Assembly: GCF_000344155.1 (NCBI RefSeq)
Contig: NZ_BAOQ01000015.1
Span: 58,803 to 122,802 of the forward strand
Reading direction: 5' to 3'
DNA length: 64,000 bases
Source: Gordonia paraffinivorans NBRC 108238
GTDB lineage: Bacteria; Actinomycetota; Actinomycetes; Mycobacteriales; Mycobacteriaceae
Shown piece after piece: positions 31,383-39,348 of this stretch (positions are counted from its first letter, which is position 1; each line of letters opens with the position of its first letter). The notes beneath the pieces were generated by a model. The model was not told the DNA's origin. It searched no databases and worked only from the letters and a program-made list of their open reading frames with translations. The translations under genes and the position numbers were made by a program.

Positions 31383-31408
31383 CCGGGGCCGCCGAGGCTT
31401 TCCGACCC

Positions 31409-31428
31409 CTTGTGGTTTCCTCCAAAAG
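31409..31428. promoter_or_regulatory. Imperfect inverted repeat, candidate operator before the kinase gene
   Basis: CTTGTGG (31409-31415) and CCAAAAG (31422-31428) flank six bases and differ from perfect symmetry at one position. It is centred about 60 bp before the kinase start and about 50 bp before the -10 box. The CTTGTGG half-site is shared with 25709-25726. Confidence 0.35.
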
Positions 31429-31467
31429 CCGAGTACACAGGCGGTTCTCGCGGGGCCCCGAGCGCCA

Positions 31468-31473
31468 TAGGTT
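31468..31473 (+). promoter_or_regulatory. Predicted -10 box of a leaderless kinase transcript
   Basis: TAGGTT fits the actinobacterial TANNNT pattern and lies six bases before ATG 31480, so transcription should begin at the start codon. No ribosome site is present, which agrees. Confidence 0.5.
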
Positions 31474-31479
31474 CGACTC

Positions 31480-32544
31480 ATGACAGGCAGCACCATTCCC
31501 GACGCGCCCGCCGCGACGGCCCCGGTCGACGTCGAGGCCCTCTCGGACTGGATGGACGCACAGGGACTCCCCGGCGGAACGGTCACGCTCAGTCCGCTGT
31601 CCGGCGGGACGCAGAACATCATGCTGATCGTCGATCGCGGCGGGCGCCGCTATGTGTTGCGGCGCGGCCCGCGCCATCTCCGTCCCGGCTCCAATGCCGC
31701 GATGGCCCGGGAGATGCGTCTGCTCTCCGCACTCGGCGGCACCGACGTCGCGCATCCCCGATTCGTGGCCGGCACCACCGACACCGACGTCCTGGGCGCG
31801 ACCTTCTACCTGATGGAGCCCGTGGACGGGTTCAACGCGGCCGACGGTCTCCCCGCCGGCTACGCAGCGACCGCCGCGGGACGTGCGGCGATGGGCTTCG
31901 CCCTGATCGACGCGCTGGCGGGCCTCGGCGCCGTGGATCACCGCGCGATCGGGCTCGAGGACTTCGGCAAGCCCGAGGGCTTCCTGGAGCGTCAGGTCCC
32001 GCGGTGGCTGGCCGAGTATGAGCGCTACGCGGCGAACCCGACATACCCGGGCGGCACCTTCGGCGACCTCGACCGCGTCGCGGGCTGGCTCGACGAGCAC
32101 CGTCCCTCCGATTTCCGACCCGGACTGCTGCACGGCGACTACCACGTGGCGAACGTCCTCTACGACCATCACACGCCGAAGGTGGCGGCGATCGTCGACT
32201 GGGAGATGGCCACGATCGGCGACCCGTTGCTGGATCTCGGCGTGCTGCTGGCGATCTGGCCCGACGATCCGCGCCGGCCGGATCTCTACGAGAGCGCGCT
32301 CGGACGGGCGGGCGACCTGCCGGGACGGGACGCGATCGTCGAGCGATACGCCGAGAGGTCCGACCGCGACCTGAGCGCCCTGGACTGGTACACGGTGATG
32401 GCGGCATTCAAGCTCGGCATCATCCTCGAGGGCACCTACGCCCGCGCCTGCGACGGCAAGGCGCCCCGCGAGGTCGGCGATCGCCTGCACCGCTACGCCG
32501 TCGGCCTGTTCGACCGCGCCCGGCAGATCATCGCCGGCGCCTGA
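31480..32544 (+). CDS. APH-family phosphotransferase, LvaA/ACAD10-11 kinase-like
   Basis: The 354-residue protein has the aminoglycoside-phosphotransferase fold: nucleotide-loop LSGGTQNIMLIV, catalytic LLHGDYHVANVL (His218-Gly-Asp220, Asn225) and metal-binding IVDWEMATIGDP (Asp240). This subgroup, found beside acyl-CoA dehydrogenases, is related to the N-terminal kinase of human ACAD10/ACAD11 and to LvaA, which phosphorylate the hydroxyl of 4-hydroxyacyl-CoAs. Antibiotic resistance is unlikely. It is followed after 89 bp by the ACAD11-like gene, so the pair forms the split counterpart of the human fusion. Confidence 0.85.
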   Translation: MTGSTIPDAPAATAPVDVEALSDWMDAQGLPGGTVTLSPLSGGTQNIMLIVDRGGRRYVLRRGPRHLRPGSNAAMAREMRLLSALGGTDVAHPRFVAGTTDTDVLGATFYLMEPVDGFNAADGLPAGYAATAAGRAAMGFALIDALAGLGAVDHRAIGLEDFGKPEGFLERQVPRWLAEYERYAANPTYPGGTFGDLDRVAGWLDEHRPSDFRPGLLHGDYHVANVLYDHHTPKVAAIVDWEMATIGDPLLDLGVLLAIWPDDPRRPDLYESALGRAGDLPGRDAIVERYAERSDRDLSALDWYTVMAAFKLGIILEGTYARACDGKAPREVGDRLHRYAVGLFDRARQIIAGA

Positions 32545-32633
32545 AACCGCGGCGGTCCCGGAACCGCTCCACGCGCACATCCCTCTCCCCCGAATCTCTC
32601 CCGACCCCATCACTAGAAACGGAGCACCATCAC

Positions 32634-33920
32634 ATGGCCTGGGATTTCTCCACCGAACCCGAGTTCCAGAAGAAGCTCGACTGGATGAAGGATTTCGTCC
32701 GCACCGAGATCTTCCCGCTCGAGACGCTCGATCTCGACTGGGATCAGCTGCGCAAGGCGATCGCCCCGCTGCAGGAGGAGGTCAAGGCGAACGACCTCTG
32801 GGCGGCGCACCTCGATCCCGAACTCGGCGGCCAGGGATACGGTCAGGTGAAACTCGGCCTCATGCAGGAGATCCTGGGTGCAAGCCCCTACGGCCCCCTC
32901 GTCTTCGGTTGTCAGGCACCGGATTCCGGCAACGCGGAGATCCTTGCCGCATACGGCACCGACGAGCAGAAGCGACGGTGGCTCGACCCGCTGCTCGCCG
33001 GCGAGTACTACTCGTCGTTCGCGCTGACCGAACCCGACAACGCCGGCGCCGATCCCACCAACCTCACCACCACCGCCGTCCGCGACGGAGACCAGTGGGT
33101 CATCAACGGTCACAAGTGGTTCATCAGCAACGCCGCCACGGCCGACTTCATGATCGTCGTCGCCGTCACCGATCCCGACGCCGAACGGCATCGTCGGACC
33201 ACCCAGTTCATCATCCCGATCGACGCGCCCGGCCTCGAGGTGGTGCGCGACATCGGTTCGATCGAGAACCCGCGCCCGCGCCCGTACACCTACGGCTCGC
33301 ACTGCGAGGTGCTGCTCCGCGATGTCCGCGTCGACGACTCCGCGGTGCTGGGAGGCCGAGGGGACGGCTTCCTCGTCGCCCAGAAGCGCCTGGGCCCCGG
33401 CCGGATTCACCACTGCATGCGCTGGATCGGCCAGGCGAGCCGCGCCTTCGACATGATGTGCGAACGCGCCACCTACCGCTATGCCCACGGGTCGGTGCTG
33501 GCCGACAAGCAGACCATCCGCAACTTCATCGCCGATTCGGCCGCCGAGATCCAGGCGCTGCGCCTGATGACGCTGCATGCGGCATGGCGGATCGACGAGG
33601 AGGGCACCGCGGCGGCACGCAAGGACATCGCCCTCATCAAGTTCTTCGGGGCCAAGATCCTGCACGACGTGATCGACCGCGCGGTGCAGGTCCACGGCTC
33701 GCTGGGCTACAGCGCCGACCTGCCGCTGGAGTCCATGTACCGCGCCGCACGCGCCGCACGCCTCTACGACGGCCCCGACGAGGTCCATCGCGACAGCGTC
33801 GCCCGCCAGTACCTGAAGGCCTACAACCGTCCCGCCGACGACCGTCCGAGCGAGCACATCCCCACCCGCCGCGAGGCCGCCCGGCGCCGATTCGCCGACC
33901 TGCTGGCCGAGCAGCCCTGA
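32634..33920 (+). CDS. ACAD11-like acyl-CoA dehydrogenase family protein
   Basis: The 428-residue flavoprotein resembles the dehydrogenase part of ACAD10/ACAD11 and LvaC. It contains FALTEPDNAGADPTNL, INGHKWFISNA, KRLGPGRIHHCMRWIG (251-266), CERATYRYAHG and VQVHGSLGYS. Where classical enzymes have the catalytic Glu in YEGT, this one has YDGPDEVH (378-385), as in ACAD11. In that group the reaction is removal of phosphate from 4-phosphoacyl-CoA to give an enoyl-CoA, rather than simple dehydrogenation. The start ATG 32634 is preceded by GAAACGGAG. Confidence 0.87.
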   Translation: MAWDFSTEPEFQKKLDWMKDFVRTEIFPLETLDLDWDQLRKAIAPLQEEVKANDLWAAHLDPELGGQGYGQVKLGLMQEILGASPYGPLVFGCQAPDSGNAEILAAYGTDEQKRRWLDPLLAGEYYSSFALTEPDNAGADPTNLTTTAVRDGDQWVINGHKWFISNAATADFMIVVAVTDPDAERHRRTTQFIIPIDAPGLEVVRDIGSIENPRPRPYTYGSHCEVLLRDVRVDDSAVLGGRGDGFLVAQKRLGPGRIHHCMRWIGQASRAFDMMCERATYRYAHGSVLADKQTIRNFIADSAAEIQALRLMTLHAAWRIDEEGTAAARKDIALIKFFGAKILHDVIDRAVQVHGSLGYSADLPLESMYRAARAARLYDGPDEVHRDSVARQYLKAYNRPADDRPSEHIPTRREAARRRFADLLAEQP

Positions 33921-33970
33921 TCTCCCTCCCCCCAGGGAAAACCCCACCCCCTCACAGGAAGCGAGTGAAC

Positions 33971-34723
33971 ATGTCTCTCAAGGGAAAGACCGCGATCGTC
34001 ACCGGTGCCGCGCAGGGCATCGGCCAGGCCACCGCCCTGCGCCTCGCCGAGGACGGCGCGCACGTCGTGGCCGCCGACATCCAGGACTGCGATGTCACGC
34101 TCAAGCAGATCTCCGAGGCCGGCGGCTCGGCCGAGTACGTCCGCCTCGACGTCCGGGTCGCCGACGACTGGGCGGCCGCCGTGGACAAGATCACCGCGTC
34201 GCGCGGCGCGATCGACTGTCTGGCCAACGTCGCCGGCGTGGTCAACATGATCAGCGAGGACACCGTCGTCGGCCTCACCGAAGAGGCCTGGGACAACGTG
34301 ATCGGCACCGACCTCAAGGGCGTGTGGCTGGGCATGCGGGCCGTCATCCCGGGCATGATCGCCAACGGCGGCGGCCGCATCGTGAACATCTCGTCGATGG
34401 CCGCGCTGCGCGGGCTGCCCAACCTCGCCTCGTACTCCGCGGCGAAGGGCGGCGTCGTGGGCCTCACCAAGCAGGCCGCATTCGAGTACGGCGAGCACAA
34501 CATCCTGATCAACGCCATCGCGCCGGGCACCATCGACACCCCGATCCTGGCCGACATCACCGAGGAGATGCGTCAGGCCAACGCCAACGCCCACATCGTG
34601 CGACGGCTGGGACGCCCCTCCGAGATCGCCTCGATGGTCGCCTACCTCATGCGCGAGGGCGACTTCCTGACCGGCGAGATCTACCCGGTCGACGGCGGCT
34701 GGGCCGCGAAGGGCAACTTCTGA
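33971..34723 (+). CDS. SDR-family oxidoreductase (SDR 2)
   Basis: The 250-residue classical SDR has TGAAQGIG (12-19), NVAG, the catalytic serine in IVNISSMAA and the Tyr-Lys pair in SYSAAKGG, and DGGW near the end. It is complete, unlike SDR 1. It may interconvert a ketone and a secondary alcohol, matching LvaD in levulinate catabolism or acting on a hydroxyacyl-CoA. It starts at ATG 33971 behind AGGAAG and closes the island; a hairpin 25 bp downstream can end the transcript. Confidence 0.92.
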   Translation: MSLKGKTAIVTGAAQGIGQATALRLAEDGAHVVAADIQDCDVTLKQISEAGGSAEYVRLDVRVADDWAAAVDKITASRGAIDCLANVAGVVNMISEDTVVGLTEEAWDNVIGTDLKGVWLGMRAVIPGMIANGGGRIVNISSMAALRGLPNLASYSAAKGGVVGLTKQAAFEYGEHNILINAIAPGTIDTPILADITEEMRQANANAHIVRRLGRPSEIASMVAYLMREGDFLTGEIYPVDGGWAAKGNF

Positions 34724-34733
34724 GCGGACGGAT

Positions 34734-35456
34734 TCACACGCCGAGCGCGATGCCGTGAGCGGTCACGGCATCGAGCAACGCGGTGGGACGATGGGCCGGC
34801 GGCACGTCGTGCACCTGGGCGAAGGCGCAGCCGAGCTCGCGTGCACCGCCGTCGGCCTTCTCGCTGTCACCGACCATGAGGACGTGCTCGGCGGGCACGC
34901 CGATCGGATCGAGAGCGGCCCGGAACAGCCGCGCGTCGGGTTTGATCGCCCCGACCTCGTACGACAGCGCGTATGCCTGCACGAGGTCGTCCACCCCGTG
35001 CAGGGCGAGCACCTTCCGCAGGTCGAAGGCGATGTTGCTGACGATGCCGATCGGAATGCCGGCGGCCGAGAGCCGGCGCAGCACCTCGACGGTGTCGGCG
35101 AAGGGCGTCCACGACTCCGGTTCGAGAACCCGGTCGTAGAGCGAATTGGCGTGCACGGGATCACTCAAGCCCAGCGTGCGCAGCAGCGCCAGGTAACCCT
35201 GCCGATGGAGTCGAGGGTCGAGATCCCTGCGCTCCCAGGCGATTCGATCCTCGCCCACCACGCCGTCGGGTGTTCCGACCGGTGCCACCATGCGGCGGAT
35301 GATCTCGTCCTGCCGCTCCGGCGAGAAGGCCTGCCCCGCGTCGTCGAGGAGACCGGCGAACCACTCGTCGCGCGGCTCGAACCGGAACAGGGTGCCCGAG
35401 AAGTCGAACAGGACGGCCTGTGTCGTCTCCCGGACGGATCCGCCCGCCCGGCTCAT
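34734..35456 (-). CDS. HAD-superfamily hydrolase
   Basis: The 240-residue haloacid-dehalogenase-type phosphatase has motif I DFSGTLF, motif II VSNIAFD, the motif III lysine in [10 protein letters not shown] and motif [12 protein letters not shown]. The substrate is unknown; the cap domain is of the helical C1 type. Its ATG overlaps the glmM stop (35453-35456), so it is translated behind glmM, and it may clear a sugar phosphate or other phosphorylated metabolite. It is the left border of the conserved glmM-rpsI-rplM block. Confidence 0.87.
   Translation of the reverse strand: MSRAGGSVRETTQAVLFDFSGTLFRFEPRDEWFAGLLDDAGQAFSPERQDEIIRRMVAPVGTPDGVVGEDRIAWERRDLDPRLHRQGYLALLRTLGLSDPVHANSLYDRVLEPESWTPFADTVEVLRRLSAAGIPIGIVSNIAFDLRKVLALHGVDDLVQAYALSYEVGAIKPDARLFRAALDPIGVPAEHVLMVGDSEKADGGARELGCAFAQVHDVPPAHRPTALLDAVTAHGIALGV
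34749..34772 (+). terminator. Hairpin ending the catabolic island transcript
   Basis: GATGCCGTGA (34749-34758) pairs exactly with TCACGGCATC (34763-34772) across a 4-base loop. It lies 25 bp after the SDR 2 stop, within the 3' end of the opposing HAD gene. Confidence 0.55.
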
Positions 35457-36826
35457 GCGCCGGCGGTCTCGACCACGCCGGCGAGGCGACGGGCGATCGC
35501 GTCGGCCTGCTCTGCGGTGGCGGCCTCGACCATCACGCGTACGAGCTGCTCGGTTCCCGAGGGACGCAACAGCACCCGGCCCGAATCGCCCAGTTCGGCC
35601 TCGGCGGCCGCCACGGCCTCCTTGACCGCCGGGGACTCGGCAACCGCGTGCTTGTCGGCGACGCGCACGTTGATCAGTTCCTGCGGCAGCACCGTCACGA
35701 TGCCGGCGAGATCGGCCAGTCGCGAGCGGGTGGCGGCCATCCGCGCCATCAGCAGCAGGCCGGTCAGGAGGCCGTCACCGGTGGTCCCGACACCCGGGAC
35801 CACGATGTGGCCGGACTGCTCGCCGCCGAGCGAGTAGCCGCCGCGACGCAGCTCCTCGAGCACGTAGCGGTCGCCGACGGCCGTGGTGCGCACGGTGATG
35901 CCGGCCTCGCGCATGGCGATGTGCAGGCCGAGGTTGCTCATGACCGTCGCGACGAGCACGTTGTCGTGGAGCCTGCCCTTCGCGGCCAGCGCGGTCGCGA
36001 GGATCGCCATGATGGCGTCGCCGTCGACGATGGCGCCGGTGGAATCGACTGCGAGACAACGATCCGCGTCGCCGTCGTGGGCGAGACCGAGGTCGGCGCC
36101 GTGTTCGAGGACGGCCGCCTGCAGCTTGCCCATGTGGGTCGAACCGCAGTCGTCGTTGATGTTCAGGCCGTCGGGCTCGGCGTGGATCGTGATGACGTTC
36201 GCCCCGGCGTCGGCGTAGACGAGCGGGGCCAGCTCGGATGCGGCACCGTGCGCACAGTCCACGACGACGGTCAGCCCGTCGAGCCGTTCCTCGATCGCCT
36301 CGGTCAGGTGATGGCGATAGCGGTCGCCGGCATCCGGCGCGTCGATGACGCGGCCGACCGCAGCGCCGATGGGACGGATGTGATCCTCGTCCATCGCCGC
36401 CTCGATGCGGTCCTCGACCTCGTCGTCGAGCTTGTGCCCGCCGGCGGAGAAGAATTTGATGCCGTTGTCCGGCATGGGGTTGTGCGACGCCGAGATCATC
36501 ACGCCGAAGTCGGCGCGGTAGTCGGCGGTCAGGAAGGCGACCGCAGGGGTCGGCACGGTCCCGACCCGGATGGCGTCGACGCCGGCGGCGGCGAGGCCCG
36601 CGCAGACGGCGGCCTCGAGCATCTCGCCGGACGCCCGCGGGTCGCGGCCGACCACCGCACGCGGGCGGCGTGTGTGGCGGGTCGGATCCGACCCGGCCTG
36701 ATCCGACCCGGAGGAGATGTCGGTGAAAACGACCGCGGCGGCCGAGGCCAGGCGCAACGCGAGCTCGGGAGTGAGCTCTGCGTTGGCCAGGCCTCGGACG
36801 CCGTCGGTTCCGAAAAGGCGTGCCAA
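35453..36826 (-). CDS. glmM: Phosphoglucosamine mutase
   Basis: GlmM converts glucosamine-6-phosphate (from GlmS) to glucosamine-1-phosphate for UDP-GlcNAc. The 457-residue protein begins [15 protein letters not shown], has the phosphoserine loop ISASHNP, the metal loop [11 protein letters not shown] and the C-terminal phosphate site [15 protein letters not shown]. An insert near residue 40-55 ([18 protein letters not shown]) lengthens the first domain. It follows rpsI by two bases. Confidence 0.97.
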   Translation of the reverse strand: MARLFGTDGVRGLANAELTPELALRLASAAAVVFTDISSGSDQAGSDPTRHTRRPRAVVGRDPRASGEMLEAAVCAGLAAAGVDAIRVGTVPTPAVAFLTADYRADFGVMISASHNPMPDNGIKFFSAGGHKLDDEVEDRIEAAMDEDHIRPIGAAVGRVIDAPDAGDRYRHHLTEAIEERLDGLTVVVDCAHGAASELAPLVYADAGANVITIHAEPDGLNINDDCGSTHMGKLQAAVLEHGADLGLAHDGDADRCLAVDSTGAIVDGDAIMAILATALAAKGRLHDNVLVATVMSNLGLHIAMREAGITVRTTAVGDRYVLEELRRGGYSLGGEQSGHIVVPGVGTTGDGLLTGLLLMARMAATRSRLADLAGIVTVLPQELINVRVADKHAVAESPAVKEAVAAAEAELGDSGRVLLRPSGTEQLVRVMVEAATAEQADAIARRLAGVVETAGA

Positions 36827-36828
36827 GA

Positions 36829-37350
36829 TCAGCGCTTGGAGTACTGCGACGCCTTGCGGGCCTTCTTCAGGCCGTACTTCTTGCGCTCGACCGCACGCGG
36901 GTCACGGGTGAGGAAGCCGGCCTTCTTGAGGGCGGGGCGATCCTCCGGGGTGACCTCGATGAGCGCGCGGGCGATGGCGAGGCGCAGCGCACCGGCCTGG
37001 CCCGAGGGGCCGCCGCCGACGAGCTTGGCGTAGATGTCGAACGACTCGGTGCGATCGACGGTGACCAGCGGGGCCTTGATCAGCTGCTGGTGCACCTTGT
37101 TGGGGAAGTAGTCCTCCAGGGTGCGGCCGTTCAGGGTGAACTGGCCGGTGCCCGGCAGCAGGCGCACGCGGACGACGGCCTCCTTGCGGCGGCCGACGGT
37201 CTGGATCGGGCGGTCGATGACGACCGGCTCGCGCACCTCTTCGACGACGGCAACGGCCTCGTAGTCGTCGCCGGCGACCTCGACGGCCTCAACGACCTCG
37301 ACAGCCTCTTCGACGGCCTCCACGGCCTCGTTGATGTTCTCGTTGGTCAC
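36829..37350 (-). CDS. rpsI: 30S ribosomal protein S9
   Basis: S9 contacts the P-site tRNA through its basic C-terminus. The 173-residue product has the S9 core [18 protein letters not shown] ... NGRTLEDYF and ends [10 protein letters not shown]. About 45 N-terminal residues form a very acidic Val/Glu-rich extension ([18 protein letters not shown]), a common feature of actinobacterial S9. Its ATG overlaps the rplM stop by four bases. Confidence 0.97.
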   Translation of the reverse strand: MTNENINEAVEAVEEAVEVVEAVEVAGDDYEAVAVVEEVREPVVIDRPIQTVGRRKEAVVRVRLLPGTGQFTLNGRTLEDYFPNKVHQQLIKAPLVTVDRTESFDIYAKLVGGGPSGQAGALRLAIARALIEVTPEDRPALKKAGFLTRDPRAVERKKYGLKKARKASQYSKR

Positions 37351-37790
37351 TGGGCCACCTGCTTGATCTCGAAGGGGACGGGGCGCTGGGCCGCGTGCGG
37401 ATGGTTCGGGCCTGCGTAGACCTTCAGCTTCGAGGCCATCGCACGACCGAGCTTGTTCGAGGGCAGCATGCCCTTGACGGCCTTCTCGATGACGCGCTCG
37501 GGGAAGGTCTCGAGCAGCTCGGCGGTGGTGCGGGACTTGAGCCCACCGGGGTGCCCCGAGTGGGTGTAGTTCAGCTTGCGCTCGGCCTTGTTGCTGGTCA
37601 GCGCGACCTTCTCGGCATTGACGATGATGACGAAGTCACCGCCGTCGACATGCGGGGCGTAGGTCGGCTTGTGCTTGCCGCGGAGCAGGTTCGCGGCCTG
37701 CACGGCCAGCCGGCCGAGCACCACGTCGCTGGCGTCGATGACATGCCACGTACGCGTGATGTCACCGGCCTTCGGGGTGTAGGTAGGCAC
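37347..37790 (-). CDS. rplM: 50S ribosomal protein L13
   Basis: L13 is an early assembly protein of the large subunit. The 147-residue product has [35 protein letters not shown] and [14 protein letters not shown]. It is first in the rplM-rpsI-glmM-HAD operon, with TTGAGGA before its GTG/ATG region at 37790 and a long leader from the promoter at 37939-37968. Confidence 0.97.
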   Translation of the reverse strand: MPTYTPKAGDITRTWHVIDASDVVLGRLAVQAANLLRGKHKPTYAPHVDGGDFVIIVNAEKVALTSNKAERKLNYTHSGHPGGLKSRTTAELLETFPERVIEKAVKGMLPSNKLGRAMASKLKVYAGPNHPHAAQRPVPFEIKQVAQ

Positions 37791-37867
37791 AGTTGGTCCT
37801 CAACTCTTGTCTTGTGGGTGCTGGTCCGGTGCTCACGGCGGAGGTTGTTCCCGGCGACCAGTGGGGA

Positions 37868-37889
37868 CCCGGGCCTCCGGCTGCCCGGG
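37868..37889 (-). other. Stem-loop in the rplM leader
   Basis: CCCGGGC (37868-37874) and GCCCGGG (37883-37889) can pair across an 8-base loop within the roughly 140-base rplM leader. It could take part in autogenous control by L13; this is speculative. Confidence 0.35.
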
Positions 37890-37938
37890 AGAACACTGCG
37901 AACACACGTGTACTCCAGGCGCCGTGCACCAGCGATCC

Positions 37939-37968
37939 AGGTTACGCGACCGCGCTGGTCAGGGTCAA
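37939..37968 (-). promoter_or_regulatory. rplM-rpsI promoter
   Basis: On the minus strand TTGACC (37963-37968) and TAACCT (37939-37944) are spaced by 18 bp, a good housekeeping promoter. It lies in the 212-bp gap after the T7SS-associated gene and gives an rplM leader of about 140 bases. Confidence 0.7.
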
Positions 37969-38002
37969 AACGCCCGCCCAGGCGCTCGCACGGGTACCGC
38001 GG

Positions 38003-39346
38003 TCAGCCCACCCGGACCGACCCGACGGCCCGTGCGCACTCGTCGTCCAGGGGTTCGGCCGCGATGCCGGGCTGGCACCCGATGGACACCTGCAGTCCGT
38101 CGTCGACGATCACATACCAGCGTATGGCGCTGCCCGAGGCGGGCGCCTCCCGGTAGCTGATGACCTCGCGCCCGCCGTAGCTGGTCGACGCGGAGAACTC
38201 GGTGACGACGTCGTCGCCGCGCTGTTCGATGCGGTTGCGCAGGCTGGCGGCGACGCTCTCGGGGGTCGATCCCGCACGGAGCTCGGTGAGGACGGCGATG
38301 ATGCGCCGCCCGTCGTCGGAGGACACGAACACCGTCCTGCTGGTGGTCGGGTCGTCGGTGTCGTCGCTCGGGGTGTCCTGCCCGGCCGCGCGCCAGTCCC
38401 CGGGCACGGTCAGCGTCACACGCCCCAGGGCCACCTCGGCGGCATCCGGGGCCGGTTCGTCCCGCTGCCACCAGCCCACCGCGAGCGCGACGAGGACCAC
38501 CACGACCGCCACGGCCGTTGCGGCGACCAGGGTCCGGCGCCCGTGCCACGGGGTGTCCGCCGCGGGCACGTCGTCGGTCTCCGGTCCCCCGGGCCGGCCG
38601 GCGGACGGCGCATCGTCGAGATGCCCGCCCGTGCGATGCCCGAGGCGCACGACGAGGTCGCGATCCACGTCGACCACGCGACCCGCGACGGCGTGCGAGG
38701 TGACCATCTCGATCGCCTCGGCGACCTCGTCCGGGTCGTCGCCGTCGACATACACCGCCTCGACGGTGTCGTCGATGATCTCCAGCCCCGGCGCCGCCGG
38801 GCCGCCGGCGGTTCCCTCGATCAGGCCGCACCGTTCGACACCCCAGCCGTCGGGGAACCGGCGCAGGATGTGCACGTCCCAGAACCTGGCCGGGGGTCGT
38901 GCCGGATCGGCCGGCGGATCCGGGACGTGCGTCGTCTCGACGACGGCGCAGCGTTGCACCGTGACGTCGGCATGACTGCGTGCGATGAGGACCGCGCGGG
39001 GCACCAGGGTCACCGGGGCACGGCCTCCGCCGACCTCGGCCAGCGTGGCCGCCCGGCGTCGGCCCCACGTGCTCGGATGCCCGACGATCAGCGGGCGTGC
39101 CCCGCCTCCTCCACCGGCATCCGGGACGGGCAGGCCCCACCGGGCGAACACCTGCTGCCAGGCCTGCCGGAGGTGGAGACGCCGGCCGTCGTGCAGGACG
39201 GACATCGCGTCGACGGCGTCGAGCAGGTCGCGTGTCGCGGGTTCGGGGCTCCGCGTGCCGGTGACCGGGTCGAAGATCCGGGCACGACCGAAGGCGAGGT
39301 CGACGACCGTCGGCCGGTTCCGCCCTGCCTCCCCCATGTGCCCCAT
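38003..39346 (-). CDS. Type VII secretion-associated protein (Rv3446c family)
   Basis: The 447-residue product follows eccC4 by two bases. The N-terminal 200 residues resemble the actin-like/ASKHA-type region of this family (PTVVDLAFGRARIFDP ... GHPSTWGRRRAATL), one transmembrane helix lies at about 268-291 (LVAATAVAVVVVLVALAVGW), and the C-terminal 150 residues form an extracytoplasmic domain (VTLTVPGDWRAAG ... VSIGCQPG) known from T7SS loci. The exact role is unknown. It starts at ATG 39346 or 39337; the much longer open frame upstream is a shadow of eccC4. Confidence 0.8.
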   Translation of the reverse strand: MGHMGEAGRNRPTVVDLAFGRARIFDPVTGTRSPEPATRDLLDAVDAMSVLHDGRRLHLRQAWQQVFARWGLPVPDAGGGGGARPLIVGHPSTWGRRRAATLAEVGGGRAPVTLVPRAVLIARSHADVTVQRCAVVETTHVPDPPADPARPPARFWDVHILRRFPDGWGVERCGLIEGTAGGPAAPGLEIIDDTVEAVYVDGDDPDEVAEAIEMVTSHAVAGRVVDVDRDLVVRLGHRTGGHLDDAPSAGRPGGPETDDVPAADTPWHGRRTLVAATAVAVVVVLVALAVGWWQRDEPAPDAAEVALGRVTLTVPGDWRAAGQDTPSDDTDDPTTSRTVFVSSDDGRRIIAVLTELRAGSTPESVAASLRNRIEQRGDDVVTEFSASTSYGGREVISYREAPASGSAIRWYVIVDDGLQVSIGCQPGIAAEPLDDECARAVGSVRVG

Positions 39347-39348
39347 CG

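Noticed and set aside
31480..32544. Aminoglycoside resistance gene
   Set aside because: The APH fold is present, but the pairing with an ACAD11-like gene and the catabolic setting fit the hydroxyacyl-CoA kinase group better.
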